Assembly (NCBI RefSeq): GCF_947654165.1
Contig: NZ_CANTKB010000001.1
Location: 1 to 64,000, forward strand
Direction: 5' to 3'
DNA: 64,000 nt
Origin: an uncultured Blautia sp.
GTDB lineage: Bacteria; Bacillota; Clostridia; Lachnospirales; Lachnospiraceae
Shown: positions 16,876 to 26,065 of the stretch, in pieces
Layout: each line of letters starts with the position of its first letter
Numbering within the stretch: position 1 is the first letter of the stretch
Translations under genes and position numbers: made by a program
The notes under the pieces: generated by a model
What the model was told of the DNA's origin: nothing
Seen by the model: the letters and a program-made list of their open reading frames with translations, nothing else
Databases searched by the model: none

Positions 16876-18801
16876 TTACGCTTTTTTTAATGACATGATT
16901 TTATCCCCTGCCTTGACCATGCCTTCTGCCGACAGTTCAATATCTATAAAATCATCACTATTTGTAACTGCGGTGATAACCGTTTTCGCATGGCCGGCCT
17001 GTTCGATCCTGCCAAGATCCATTGTCAGGAGCTTCTGTCCGGCAAGTACCTTATCACCCTCTTTGACAAAAGCGGTGAATCCGTCTCCGTTCATTTCAAC
17101 GGTATCTACCCCCACATGGATCAGTACTTCTGCTCCATTTTCCCCCAGGATTCCAACTGCATGGAGCGTATCGGACAACTGGGCCACCTCTCCATCCATC
17201 GGGGCAAGTACCACACCTTCTTCCGGTTCAATTCCACAGCAAAACCCGAGAGCGCCGGAGGAAAATACAGGATCTGGAATGTTCTCCATAGGTACGATCA
17301 TTCCTCCTGTCGGCGATAGAAGTTTGCTTATATCTGGCTCCTGAAGTTCTCTTTCTCCTGTCTGCGCCGGGATCTTTTCTATACTTCTTTCCGCTTCTTC
17401 TCCGGATTTGTCTTCTATAAGCGCTGCATTTTTCTTTTCATATTTTTTTGAGAGAAGAATAGTAAATATTACGGCCGCCACAGCGCTTATCACAAGAGCG
17501 ATAATAATCTGATAGAAATAACGGAGTGTATTTTCACCAATATACATGACCACCGCCGGAATGCCTGACGAACCAAATGCATAACGCCTTGTATGTGTGA
17601 TTCCCGCAAACAGACCTCCCAATCCCCCGCCGATCATAGCGGCGATCAGAGGATATCTTTTTGGCAGGTTCACACCATACAGGACCGGTTCTGTCGTACC
17701 CATAAGAGCTGTAATACCAGACGGGATACCCACCTGCCTTGTACTCTTATCTTTTGTTACAAAGGACGCTGTCAACGCCGCTGCTCCCTGTGCAATATTG
17801 GAACATACAATTCCCGGTCCCCAGATTGCGTCATATCCCAGCTGCATAAGTGACATCGTTCCCACCGGAGCGACTCCATGGTGAACGCCAAACATAACCA
17901 TAACCGGAAAGAACGCTCCTACGATCAGCGGTGGAGCCCAGCTTGCATTTTCTCCAAGCCACAGGAATACAAAGCTGAGTCCCTGACCGACCATTGCGCC
18001 AATAGGGCCAAGAATGCTAAGAGCCAGTACGCCCATGACTAAAAACGTGATCATTGGAACGAATATCAGTCTCACTGCTCCCGGTATCACTTTATTCAGC
18101 CACCGTTCCAGCGGCGCCTGTACCAATAGGACCAGTACGATCGGTATAACAGATGATGTATAAGAGACCAGATACAGAGGAAGTATCCCAAACAATGTAA
18201 CCGCCTCTCCTGCTGCCACAAGAGAACCCCATGTCCCATGTACCAGAATCCCTGCCACTGTTGCCGCCATGATCGGGTTGCACTTTAACTTCTGGGCTGT
18301 CGTGTAGGCCAGAAGAATTGGCAGAAATGCAAAGGCTGCGTCACTGATCATATTGATAATGATATATGTCTGTTCACTGGTATCCACCAAATGGAAAGCG
18401 ACCAGAATTGACAGCAGCGCTTTTACCATTCCTGCTCCTGCCAATGCCGGAACAATAGGGGCAAAAATACTGGAAATAAAGCTTGTCGCTATATCAAGAG
18501 GATTTTGTTTCTTTTTCTCTTCCGTCTTGATATCCGTATCCTTTTTATCTATGTTCAGATACTTTACAGCTTCCTCATACACTTCCTCTACGTGAAGACC
18601 TATTACGACCTGGATCATGCCGCCTTTATTGATTGCCGCCGTTACGCCTTCCAGACCGGAAAGTCTCTCCAAATCTGCTTTTTCTTCATCATAAAGTTTA
18701 AAACGAAGTCTTGTCTGACAATGATGCAGAGTGTCAACATTTCCCGCTCCGCCAACAAGCCGGATAATCTCGGCCGCCAGCGGTTCATATTTTTTACTCA
18801 T
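16876..18801 (-). CDS. PTS beta-glucoside-specific EIIBCA permease
   Basis: A 641-residue three-domain PTS permease, in order EIIB, EIIC, EIIA. EIIB carries Cys28 in DTLHHCQTRLRF; the central EIIC has about ten membrane helices and the GTTEPVLYGVNLP signature; EIIA (last about 150 residues) has ILGENGAEVLIHVGVDTVEMNG with the phosphorylated His. The start at 18801 (MSKKYEPLAAEII) has AGAGGAG upstream; a frame to 18861 adds 20 basic residues without a ribosome site. It imports and phosphorylates beta-glucosides. No LicT/BglG antiterminator gene is nearby; control may rely on the MerR gene or the hairpin upstream. Confidence 0.94.
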   Translation of the reverse strand: MSKKYEPLAAEIIRLVGGAGNVDTLHHCQTRLRFKLYDEEKADLERLSGLEGVTAAINKGGMIQVVIGLHVEEVYEEAVKYLNIDKKDTDIKTEEKKKQNPLDIATSFISSIFAPIVPALAGAGMVKALLSILVAFHLVDTSEQTYIIINMISDAAFAFLPILLAYTTAQKLKCNPIMAATVAGILVHGTWGSLVAAGEAVTLFGILPLYLVSYTSSVIPIVLVLLVQAPLERWLNKVIPGAVRLIFVPMITFLVMGVLALSILGPIGAMVGQGLSFVFLWLGENASWAPPLIVGAFFPVMVMFGVHHGVAPVGTMSLMQLGYDAIWGPGIVCSNIAQGAAALTASFVTKDKSTRQVGIPSGITALMGTTEPVLYGVNLPKRYPLIAAMIGGGLGGLFAGITHTRRYAFGSSGIPAVVMYIGENTLRYFYQIIIALVISAVAAVIFTILLSKKYEKKNAALIEDKSGEEAERSIEKIPAQTGERELQEPDISKLLSPTGGMIVPMENIPDPVFSSGALGFCCGIEPEEGVVLAPMDGEVAQLSDTLHAVGILGENGAEVLIHVGVDTVEMNGDGFTAFVKEGDKVLAGQKLLTMDLGRIEQAGHAKTVITAVTNSDDFIDIELSAEGMVKAGDKIMSLKKA

Positions 18802-18919
18802 TTCTCTTCTCCTCTTCTCTTTTCTGCTGTCAGACATGCGCGCCTGTCTGCTTTGCTCCATTCCTTCTTTGGCTTTTATGTATCAAAATACATCCTGCAG
18901 GAAATGAAATGATACTTCC

Positions 18920-18953
18920 AAAAAAATAAAGGTACTTTTTAAGTACCTTTATT
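18920..18953 (-). terminator. hairpin with T-tract before the PTS operon (terminator or attenuator)
   Basis: Perfect 13-base arms AATAAAGGTACTT / AAGTACCTTTATT at 18925-18953 with a 3-base loop; on the minus strand seven T follow, so it can act as an intrinsic terminator for the merR transcript. It also overlaps the -10 (TAGAAT, 18956-18951) and start region of a candidate promoter TTGTGT-17-TAGAAT for the PTS genes, so an operator role is equally possible. I see no RAT-like antiterminator sequence beside it. Confidence 0.65.
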
Positions 18954-19039
18954 CTATCATCCAGTTATTCCATACACAAATACTTATAAAACATGTTTGC
19001 CATGCCTGTTTAGCATTTCAAATCATTTACAGCTTCAGC

Positions 19040-19405
19040 CTATTTTTTATCCTGCCTGTTTCTTATTTCATATCTGAGGTAATCCAGCCGGGAAAGCTGT
19101 TTTTCACGAAAATGGATTTCATCCAGGGACTTTTCCCGGATCCTGTCCAGCATTTTAAGCCGTTCTGTATCCGTCTGCTTTCCTTCGAGCACCAGATTCA
19201 TATAGCGCTCTACTTCGTCCGGTTTAAAACCAATATCGTGGAGGGTCATGATCAGGCTCAGACGTTGCAGATCCTCATCTGTATACCGCCAGTCATCCAT
19301 TACTTTCTGCACCGTGCCGCACAATCCCCATTGTTTATACTCATCTAATATTTTTATGGGAACATGATAACGTTCCGATACTTCCTCTGCTGTCATATAT
19401 TGCAT
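19040..19405 (-). CDS. MerR-type transcriptional regulator
   Basis: A 121-residue protein starting MQYMTAEEVSERYHVPIKILDEYKQWGL, the MerR-type winged helix-turn-helix in which YTDEDLQRLSLIMTLHDIGFKPDEVERYM continues the family pattern. The C-terminal coiled coil (LKMLDRIREKSLDEIHFREKQLSRLDYLRYEI) would dimerise; there is no obvious effector domain or Cys cluster. AAGGTGATC sits before the ATG at 19405; a longer frame has no better site. It lies 25 bases after the amidohydrolase gene and just before the PTS operon, so it could control either. Confidence 0.82.
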   Translation of the reverse strand: MQYMTAEEVSERYHVPIKILDEYKQWGLCGTVQKVMDDWRYTDEDLQRLSLIMTLHDIGFKPDEVERYMNLVLEGKQTDTERLKMLDRIREKSLDEIHFREKQLSRLDYLRYEIRNRQDKK

Positions 19406-19430
19406 AATGATCACCTTATCCTTTTTATTT

Positions 19431-20357
19431 TTATCTCCGGAATAATATTTCCGCATTGTCTCTGAATATCTGTCCGGATTTTTCCCTGCCAAATACCTCT
19501 TCCATTTCTATAGCCCACTTTCTGCACAGCTTCAACGGAGTAAACGGACTGTCACTTCCATACAGAATATGGCTTTCATCTGTAATCTTCTCCAGAAGAC
19601 CAAACTGCTTTGGCATGGAAACACCTGCAATGTCATAATACAGACGCCGCAAATCCCCCATAACATCCAGATCTTTCATATGCAGGGCGCCGCCCAATAC
19701 ATCCAGCCGGTCTGACAGAAGTGTAAGAAATGCTCCCGCATGGGGGACAATAAAACGAATATCCTGATATTTCCTCAATGTCCCCCGCAGTATCATATTG
19801 GTTACTGCCCTCGTTGTATCGAAAAAATATTCTAGCAGCGCAGCAGGAAGTCCATCGTTTACGTTCTCCGGAACCTTTGCCAGCACCGTCGGGTGGAGAA
19901 CAACTGCCGCCTTTATACGGTTCAGGCTCTGCATTACAGGTTCCATGCGTTCACTTCCAAGATAATCTCCGCAAAAATGGGTCTGCAGAGCAAAACCGTC
20001 AGTTTTCAACGTATCCGTACAATACCGTATCTCCTCCAGGCACTCTTCTATATAAGGGAACGGAAGGCTTGCCATAATTCGAAACCGCTCCGGATACTTT
20101 GTTTTTAACTCCGCGCCATATTCATTACATAATCTTGCGGTCTGTACAGTTTCTTCCCGGTCCCCAAAATGGAAATGAGGGGAAGAGAGTGAAAGAACAC
20201 TGCACCGGATATTCAGTTCTTCCATCAACTGAAACTGCAGTTCTTCCGACCATGCGGGTATTGGAGCGCCATCCAGGACATTCCCCCCATGCCTCTCTAA
20301 TATATGCCTGTATGCCGGCGGAAAATAATGTCCATGCATATCTGTTTTTTCTTTCAT
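19431..20357 (-). CDS. amidohydrolase family protein (ACMSD/amidohydrolase 2-like)
   Basis: A 308-residue metal-dependent TIM-barrel hydrolase or decarboxylase. The N-terminal metal motif is MHGH in KTDMHGHYFPPAY; further ligands are expected in VLHPT, VPHAGAFL and YGSDSPFTP with its conserved Asp. This set matches the amidohydrolase 2 branch (aminocarboxymuconate-semialdehyde decarboxylase and related enzymes). AAAGGAACG precedes the ATG at 20357. It follows the flavodoxin lipoprotein gene by 38 bases and leads into the merR gene. Substrate unknown; a small aromatic or keto acid would fit the redox neighbours. Confidence 0.82.
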   Translation of the reverse strand: MKEKTDMHGHYFPPAYRHILERHGGNVLDGAPIPAWSEELQFQLMEELNIRCSVLSLSSPHFHFGDREETVQTARLCNEYGAELKTKYPERFRIMASLPFPYIEECLEEIRYCTDTLKTDGFALQTHFCGDYLGSERMEPVMQSLNRIKAAVVLHPTVLAKVPENVNDGLPAALLEYFFDTTRAVTNMILRGTLRKYQDIRFIVPHAGAFLTLLSDRLDVLGGALHMKDLDVMGDLRRLYYDIAGVSMPKQFGLLEKITDESHILYGSDSPFTPLKLCRKWAIEMEEVFGREKSGQIFRDNAEILFRR

Positions 20358-20395
20358 ATCCGTTCCTTTCTCGCCTGAATTTGACACCATATCGC

Positions 20396-21145
20396 TTAAT
20401 AACCTAATTCATTCAGCCAGGCGTATATTTCTTCCTCTGAATCTGCCGCTTCTTCCTCATAGCAGTCAAATATATTGTCTGATATCTGCCCTCCTGGAAG
20501 CGCTTCCGTAATGATCTCTACACTGTCGGCAAGGCCTCCCGTTCCATGAGAACAGAACAGATATACCTGTTTTCCTGACAGATCGTTATGATCCAGGAAA
20601 GAAAGCAAAGCCATCGGCACGCCGTACCACCAATTAGGGTAACCCAAAAAAATCACGTCATATTGTTCGAGATTTTCCACATTTTCCATCAACTCCGGGC
20701 GGGCGTTTTCTCTGCGCTCCTGATTGGCCCGTGTCAGACAGTCATCCCAGTCACTGGGATAGGGATCCGTCACACGGATGGAAAACAAGTCTCCGCCTGT
20801 CTGCTCCTGTACCCATCCGGCCAGCTGCTGTACATCTCCCGGCGGGATTACACTGGGTGAGCTGACCGCATCTACATTTTCCGCTAAAACCGCATTATCA
20901 GCCCAGGAAAAATAGGCAACCAGAATATCAGCGTCTGATTCTGCAGTTTCGGAAGGAACTGCACTTTCCTGCTCTCCATCCCCATCTGCTGTGCTCTCTG
21001 AAGTGTCTGATGATCCTGTTTCCTCCGGCAGCGTTGATTCCTGCGAAGCATCGGGCAATTCTTCTTCTGAGGACGGCTCACTGCTGCAGGCTGCCAGTGA
21101 AAGCAATAATGTAAAGGTTAAAAACAACGCAGCAATTCTTTTCAT
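20396..21145 (-). CDS. flavodoxin-fold lipoprotein
   Basis: A 249-residue protein with a lipoprotein signal peptide (KRIAALFLTFTLLLSLAAC, lipobox LAAC), an acidic Ser/Glu-rich linker, then a flavodoxin domain from about residue 75: DILVAYFSWADNAVL, VIFLGYPNWWYGVPMALLSFLDHNDLSGKQVYLFCSHGTGG. The fold binds FMN and would face outward, tethered to the membrane. A possible role is electron transfer or quinone reduction at the cell surface. Two similar lipoproteins are encoded at 31084-32547 and 32560-33216, so this is part of a family in the same cluster. Function is not established. Confidence 0.88.
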   Translation of the reverse strand: MKRIAALFLTFTLLLSLAACSSEPSSEEELPDASQESTLPEETGSSDTSESTADGDGEQESAVPSETAESDADILVAYFSWADNAVLAENVDAVSSPSVIPPGDVQQLAGWVQEQTGGDLFSIRVTDPYPSDWDDCLTRANQERRENARPELMENVENLEQYDVIFLGYPNWWYGVPMALLSFLDHNDLSGKQVYLFCSHGTGGLADSVEIITEALPGGQISDNIFDCYEEEAADSEEEIYAWLNELGY

Positions 21146-21195
21146 AAATCATCCCTTCTTTCTATCAAAATAATTTCAGAGCTCCATCTGTGGTT

Positions 21196-23127
21196 TTACA
21201 ATTTTAAGCCGATGGCTAAACCTTCTTCAGTTGCCTTATTAGCCGGACCTGCCTGCTTTGCATCGCCAATCACATAGACCTCTTTTGCGTACTTTCTCGC
21301 AAGAGTCTCCAGTGGATTGTATGCCTTCATTCCCATTGCGAGAATAATATTGTCAAATCCTCGGGCAGAATAGGACTGACCATTCTGTTCATAATCAATC
21401 CCATCATCGTAGAAGCGGGTGATTCTGGCATTCGTGATAGACTGTACTTGTTTATCTGCTAATCGCTTCATCAGAAATACACGGGGTGTATACTCTTCAT
21501 CCAGAGCAATATCCGAACGCATTTCTATTACTGTACATGACCGGAAGTGTTCCGAAAGAAAATCAGCCGTCTCTACACCGGACATCCCGCCTCCGGCGAT
21601 GAGTATTTTCTGTCCGGGAAGCACCCGGCCATCCAGTACATCCGCAACAGAAAGGAATTTATCGTTATGGATTCCCTCAATAGGCGGATAAGCTGGTGTA
21701 CTACCGGTAGCAAGTACAACGGCATCCGGTTTCAATTCTTTAAGAAGCGCCTCATCTGCCTGCGTATTCAGCCGGAGATCCACTCCGTACTTTTTGCACA
21801 TGGTCACATAGTAACGAATTGCTCCGGCAATATCGTGTTTTGTAGGCGGTACTGCCGCCAACCGGAATTGTCCGCCGAAAACATCTTCCTTTTCACAAAG
21901 AATCACCTGATGACCTCTCTGGGCAGCTGTTTTCGCAGCCATCAAACCAGCAGGTCCGCTGCCGACTACCAATACTTTTTTTGGCTCGGCAACTGGTGTG
22001 AAATCATACTCTCCTTCATGCCCTGTGACAGGGTTTACCAGACAGGATGCATAAATTCTGTCACTGAGAATGTATCCCAGACAGGATTGCGTGCAGCTGA
22101 TACAGGGAGATATTTCATCCAGCCTTCCCTCCTTCAATTTATTTGGAAGTTCGGGATCCGCCATGGAGCCTCGTCCCACAGCGATAAAATCCGCCTTCCC
22201 CGTGCGGAGCATATCTTCGCCCATAGCGCCGGTGATCCGTCCTACGGCAATAACCGGAATATTCACACTCTGTCTGATCTTTTCAGTAGCAAACTGGTTG
22301 TATCCATTTGGCAGGGCACCATTGGCACTCATATACTCTGTGCTGGCATATGTCATGATAGAAATATCCAGCAGATCAACACCGGCTTCCTCCAGCAGAT
22401 GTGAAACTACCAGACTCTCTTCCAAAGTACGTCCGCCCGGTATCTTTTCGTCATAACTCAGGCGAAAACCGATAATAAAATCATTTCCACATTTTTGACG
22501 GACATTTTTCACAATTTCCAGAGGAAATTTCATTCGGCCCTCAAACGTACCGCCAAATTCGTCTATTCGTTTGTTTGCATGTCCCGACATAAACTGCGAA
22601 ATCAGATATCCATGAGCACCATGAATGTCCACGCCGTCAAATCCTGCTTTCTTTGCCCGCAGTGCCGCATCGCCAAAATCTTCAATGATCTGATATACTT
22701 CCTCCGTGGGAATCTCCCTCGGTAAAGTATTATCTACCGGACACGCTATACGGGAAGGCGCAATAGGCTGCTGACCATTGATGTTCCCAGGATGTGTCTG
22801 ACGACCGGCATGATGGATCTGAAGAATTGTTTTAGCACCATTTGCGTGAATCGCATCTGCCAGCCTCTTCATTCCGGGGATATTGGCATCATCCCAAAAA
22901 TGTCCTTCATGAGGAATACACATACCGGTGGGGTTCACCGCCACACCCTCCACAACGATCAATCCGAAACCGCCTTTCGCTCGAGCCGTGTAATAATCAA
23001 TCAAGCGCTGCGATACTGTTCCGTCTGCATTTCCTAAATTGGTTCCCATTGAAGGAACCACTAATCGGTTTTTTATTTCTACATCCCGTATACTGTACGG
23101 TGAAAACAAATGTGTAAAATGTTCCAT
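21196..23127 (-). CDS. old-yellow-enzyme type FMN/FeS/FAD oxidoreductase (2,4-dienoyl-CoA/enoate reductase-like)
   Basis: A 643-residue NADH:flavin oxidoreductase. Residues 1-340 form an OYE-type FMN barrel (HLFSPYSIRDVEIKNRLVVPSMGT, ILQIHHAGRQTHPG, DGVDIHGAHGYLISQFMS). A 4Fe-4S motif follows, CISCTQSCLGY with a fourth Cys in ASCLVNP. The C-terminal half is a two-dinucleotide-binding flavoprotein (VLVVGSGPAGLMAAKTAA, ILIAGGGMSGVETADFL, YVIGDAKQAGPANKA). This architecture is shared with 2,4-dienoyl-CoA reductase, 2-enoate reductase and bile-acid BaiCD/BaiH. The substrate cannot be told apart from sequence; C=C reduction of an unsaturated acid or steroid-like compound is likely. Confidence 0.92.
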   Translation of the reverse strand: MEHFTHLFSPYSIRDVEIKNRLVVPSMGTNLGNADGTVSQRLIDYYTARAKGGFGLIVVEGVAVNPTGMCIPHEGHFWDDANIPGMKRLADAIHANGAKTILQIHHAGRQTHPGNINGQQPIAPSRIACPVDNTLPREIPTEEVYQIIEDFGDAALRAKKAGFDGVDIHGAHGYLISQFMSGHANKRIDEFGGTFEGRMKFPLEIVKNVRQKCGNDFIIGFRLSYDEKIPGGRTLEESLVVSHLLEEAGVDLLDISIMTYASTEYMSANGALPNGYNQFATEKIRQSVNIPVIAVGRITGAMGEDMLRTGKADFIAVGRGSMADPELPNKLKEGRLDEISPCISCTQSCLGYILSDRIYASCLVNPVTGHEGEYDFTPVAEPKKVLVVGSGPAGLMAAKTAAQRGHQVILCEKEDVFGGQFRLAAVPPTKHDIAGAIRYYVTMCKKYGVDLRLNTQADEALLKELKPDAVVLATGSTPAYPPIEGIHNDKFLSVADVLDGRVLPGQKILIAGGGMSGVETADFLSEHFRSCTVIEMRSDIALDEEYTPRVFLMKRLADKQVQSITNARITRFYDDGIDYEQNGQSYSARGFDNIILAMGMKAYNPLETLARKYAKEVYVIGDAKQAGPANKATEEGLAIGLKL

Positions 23128-23172
23128 ATTTTCATCCTTCTTTCTTTTTACTTTACTGAATGTTATTATTTG

Positions 23173-24075
23173 TTATACGATTAGGTTCACGATCAATCCC
23201 GCCGCCAGAGAAAATAACATCACATAAGCGATGTACAGCAGGAAGTGACGCAGTCCAAGTATAATCTTCAATGCTCCCAGATTGGTTATTTTTGTTGCCG
23301 GGCCAGTCAGCATAAATGAGGCTGCGCTGCCCATGCTCATGCCATCCCAGAGCCAGCCCTGCAAAAGCGGGATTGTACCTCCGCCACAGGCATAAAGGGG
23401 TACGCCGACGGTCGCCGCCATCAGAACGCCCCAGGCTTCATTTCCACCGAACAGCCGAGTCATAACATCCGCAGGAACATATCTCTGAAACAGCGCCGAC
23501 AAAATAATACCAATGAGGAAATATAATCCGGTGGCTTTGATATTCCTCCTCAGATTCTTCAGATACCGCACCAAGATATTTGGGTCTGTATCTCTGCTTT
23601 TTGACGGTTCAAAACCGTCAAAATTGAAAAATGGCTTTCTGAAGAAGAAAATCCGCACCAGCAGACCGGCGGTGACGCCGCACAAAAAACAGGTCACAAT
23701 CCTTACGGTAAGGGCAGTCGCCCCCAGTGCGGCGCTGTACAGAATCAGCTGCGGGTTCAGAAGAATCGAGGACATCATGAACGCTGCCAACCAATCGTCC
23801 TTCATACCGCTTTTGGAAAAGGAAGCAGCAATGGGAATGGTTCCGTACATGCACAGCGGCGAAGCAATGCCGAGAACACTGGAGGCTACAACTCCCAGTA
23901 CGCCTAGCTTTTTTTCACCTAATGCCCGAAAAGCATTATGTATTCTGTCCTTGAGAAAGACAGAAACAGCAGATCCCAGCACCATACCCAGTACCCAATA
24001 GGGAAGGAGCTGCTCCAACTGAATGCTGAAATAGTACCAAAGGTATATGACCTCCCGGTTTATGGTTTCAAGCAT
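23173..24075 (-). CDS. permease of the DUF318/ArsP-like family
   Basis: A 300-residue membrane protein with about eight helices. Family hallmarks: SVLGIASPLCMYGTIPIAASFSKSGM and, in the second half, GVPLYACGGGTIPLLQGWL. A hydrophilic loop (GFEPSKSRDTDPN) divides two similar halves. Members are linked to transport of metalloid, organoarsenical or redox-active compounds, but substrates are known for few. It sits directly upstream of the OYE-type reductase (45-base gap) and probably shares its transcript, so exchange of that enzyme's substrate or product is a reasonable guess. Confidence 0.82.
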   Translation of the reverse strand: MLETINREVIYLWYYFSIQLEQLLPYWVLGMVLGSAVSVFLKDRIHNAFRALGEKKLGVLGVVASSVLGIASPLCMYGTIPIAASFSKSGMKDDWLAAFMMSSILLNPQLILYSAALGATALTVRIVTCFLCGVTAGLLVRIFFFRKPFFNFDGFEPSKSRDTDPNILVRYLKNLRRNIKATGLYFLIGIILSALFQRYVPADVMTRLFGGNEAWGVLMAATVGVPLYACGGGTIPLLQGWLWDGMSMGSAASFMLTGPATKITNLGALKIILGLRHFLLYIAYVMLFSLAAGLIVNLIV

Positions 24076-24197
24076 ATATTTTCTCCCTTCTATAACAGCC
24101 GGTAAGAACCATCCGGCGCATAGTAAAACTCACTTATTTTCTCAGAATCAAATAAATGAATCATTGCTTACATGTGCTGTCAAAGATTTCATAATTC

Positions 24198-24983
24198 TTA
24201 TGCTTCTAAAATGACACATTGACAGGATCTAGATGAGAAAACCTTTTCAAACTGAGTGCGGCTATACTCTGTTAAACCAGAGATTGGATCGGCAATCGTC
24301 ACCGTATCCTTTGAATACCCGACCAAAACGGCTCCATGATCGCTCGTACTCCAATCTACATAGTCGCCGCTTTCCGTATACCATCCTTGCAGGGTACTTC
24401 GATCCGTCATTCCGATGGTTACCCAGACAACAACCGGTGTATCCTGACTTACCAACTCATAAAGTTCTTCAGGTGAAGCACCCGTTTTATCTGTTGCCCA
24501 CATGGGACTTCCAATTTCCTGCAAGTACGTGTCAGCCGCATTAAGAATCGCCTCTATACCGCAAATATATCCGCCTTCTGTAAAAGGATTTCCCACAAAA
24601 TATTTTCTCAGATCACCCCCATAAAGACGTCCGTCATCTCCATAGTATTGGCTTGCCGGAACGGTAGGCAGATAATCTGCCGCCATCGTAGTTTTATCTA
24701 TAATCATAACCATAGTAATTCAATACCATAGTCATAGCTGTGATTTCACATCCTGTAGGAAGCTCAGGCATTTGAAAAGCACTGGAAATCCTTCTATAAT
24801 ATATTCTTCCGGCGGCTGTATCTCTTTTTCCATATAAACAGGAACAACAGCAGTTTCTTCTGCATTGTAAAATGCAGCTTGTGTCTCCTGTTTGCCGGAA
24901 TCTAACGAAGATGCAGCGTTACAGGATGTCAGCAGAAACAGTAACGCTCCTGCTGCCGCCACTCCATATATCCGTTTACCCAT
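24198..24983 (-). pseudogene. C39-like peptidase lipoprotein split by two compensating frameshifts
   Basis: The frame from 24983 encodes a lipoprotein signal (GALLFLLTSC) and an N-terminal part ending in FPVLF. One missing T in the run near 24774 throws the reading off to a stop at 24732. In the shifted frame the expected sequence continues MPELPTGCEITAMTMVLNYYGYD with the catalytic Cys. An extra T near 24703 restores the original frame, which carries on DKTTMAADYLP to the end, with catalytic His in SDHGAVLVGY and IADPISG. So the gene is a C39-like/PF13529 cysteine peptidase homologue in pieces. It overlaps the DUF362 stop. Either a recent pseudogene or two sequencing/assembly errors. Confidence 0.82.
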
Positions 24984-26028
24984 CAATACTCACCAGCTGA
25001 TACTCCCGGCTTCCGAGACCGATCCTTTCCGCCTGCTCCAGAGTGTGCAGTCCGTTCCGGGATTCGATGCGGTTCACCAGGGATTCCCCGTCCTCGGCAG
25101 CATAGACCAGATCCACACAAGCCTGATCCACCGCTACAGGATCAAAGGATGCCAGGATACCGATGTCGTGCATATCCGGCTCCGCCGGATTGCCATCACA
25201 ATCACAGTCCACGCTCAGCCGGTTCATTACATTGATGTAAAGAATATTTCCGGCCAAAGCGTCCACCACCGACTTGCCGGCTTCCGCCATGGACTCCAGG
25301 AACGCGTCCTGGTCACCGCCCCACATGCTTCCCCCAGTGCCGCCGGAATGGATATGCGCTTTCCCCTCAGACGACGCGATTCCGATGGAAATGTTCTTGA
25401 TCGCACCGCCGTAACCGGCCATGGCGTGCCCCTTGAAGTGGGAAAGGACTACATAGTAGTCGTAGTTTTCAAAATGGGATCCTACATAGTTTTCGGTCAG
25501 ATTGTCACCGCCCTCTACCGGCAGTGTGAGAGAACCTTCTTCGTCCATGATGTCCACATCGGCAATCTCTGTGTATCCATGATCTTCGGCCACCTGATAA
25601 TGCATAGCTGTATTGGAACGTGACCCGCCGTAAGCCGTGTTGCACTCCACGATCGTTGCTTCCAGGGACTGTACCAGAGCCCCGATCAGATCCGTACGCA
25701 GATAGTTGCTGCCGGGTTCGCCGGTGGAGAGCTTTGCTGCTACATTGCCGGCGGGGGAGGCTTCCAAAGCTTCATAGATGGACATCAGCCCTTCGGAACT
25801 GATATCTGTCGTCATGTAAACCACAGGAGTATCTGCATCGGCTGCTGGTTCCTCGACAGAGTCGGAACTATGCTCTTCCTCATCCGTTTCAGGCGCAACA
25901 GGTTCTGTTTGACCGCCGGCGGGAACCGGATCGCCTGATTCCCGGGGTTCTTCCACTTGTCCACAGCCGCCTATACAGGACATTACGAAGATTGCCGCTA
26001 TTAAAGCAAACATTGTTTTCTTTTTCAT
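24976..26028 (-). CDS. DUF362-domain lipoprotein
   Basis: A 350-residue secreted lipoprotein: signal peptide with lipobox IGGC, an acidic Pro/Glu linker to about residue 60, then a DUF362 domain (VVLSHFKGHAMAGYGGAIKNISIGIAS ... GNILYINVMNRLSVDCDCDGNPAEPDMHDIGILASFDPVAVDQACVDLVY). DUF362 is often found next to ferredoxin domains in anaerobes and its function is uncertain. The Cys pair in SVDCDCDG could bind metal. It lies between the cyclophilin-like lipoprotein and the broken C39-like gene, within the redox/lipoprotein cluster. Confidence 0.85.
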   Translation of the reverse strand: MKKKTMFALIAAIFVMSCIGGCGQVEEPRESGDPVPAGGQTEPVAPETDEEEHSSDSVEEPAADADTPVVYMTTDISSEGLMSIYEALEASPAGNVAAKLSTGEPGSNYLRTDLIGALVQSLEATIVECNTAYGGSRSNTAMHYQVAEDHGYTEIADVDIMDEEGSLTLPVEGGDNLTENYVGSHFENYDYYVVLSHFKGHAMAGYGGAIKNISIGIASSEGKAHIHSGGTGGSMWGGDQDAFLESMAEAGKSVVDALAGNILYINVMNRLSVDCDCDGNPAEPDMHDIGILASFDPVAVDQACVDLVYAAEDGESLVNRIESRNGLHTLEQAERIGLGSREYQLVSIDG

Positions 26029-26065
26029 TACGTACTCCTTTCTGCGCTATGCGCTGATCAGTTTT

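Noticed and set aside
18802..18919. RAT/LicT-type antiterminator site before EIIBCA
   Set aside because: No sequence resembling the known RAT consensus is seen beside the hairpin, and no BglG/LicT gene is in the neighbourhood.
21547..22404. 285-residue plus-strand frame
   Set aside because: Antisense to the OYE-type reductase, no ribosome site, composition of a shadow frame.
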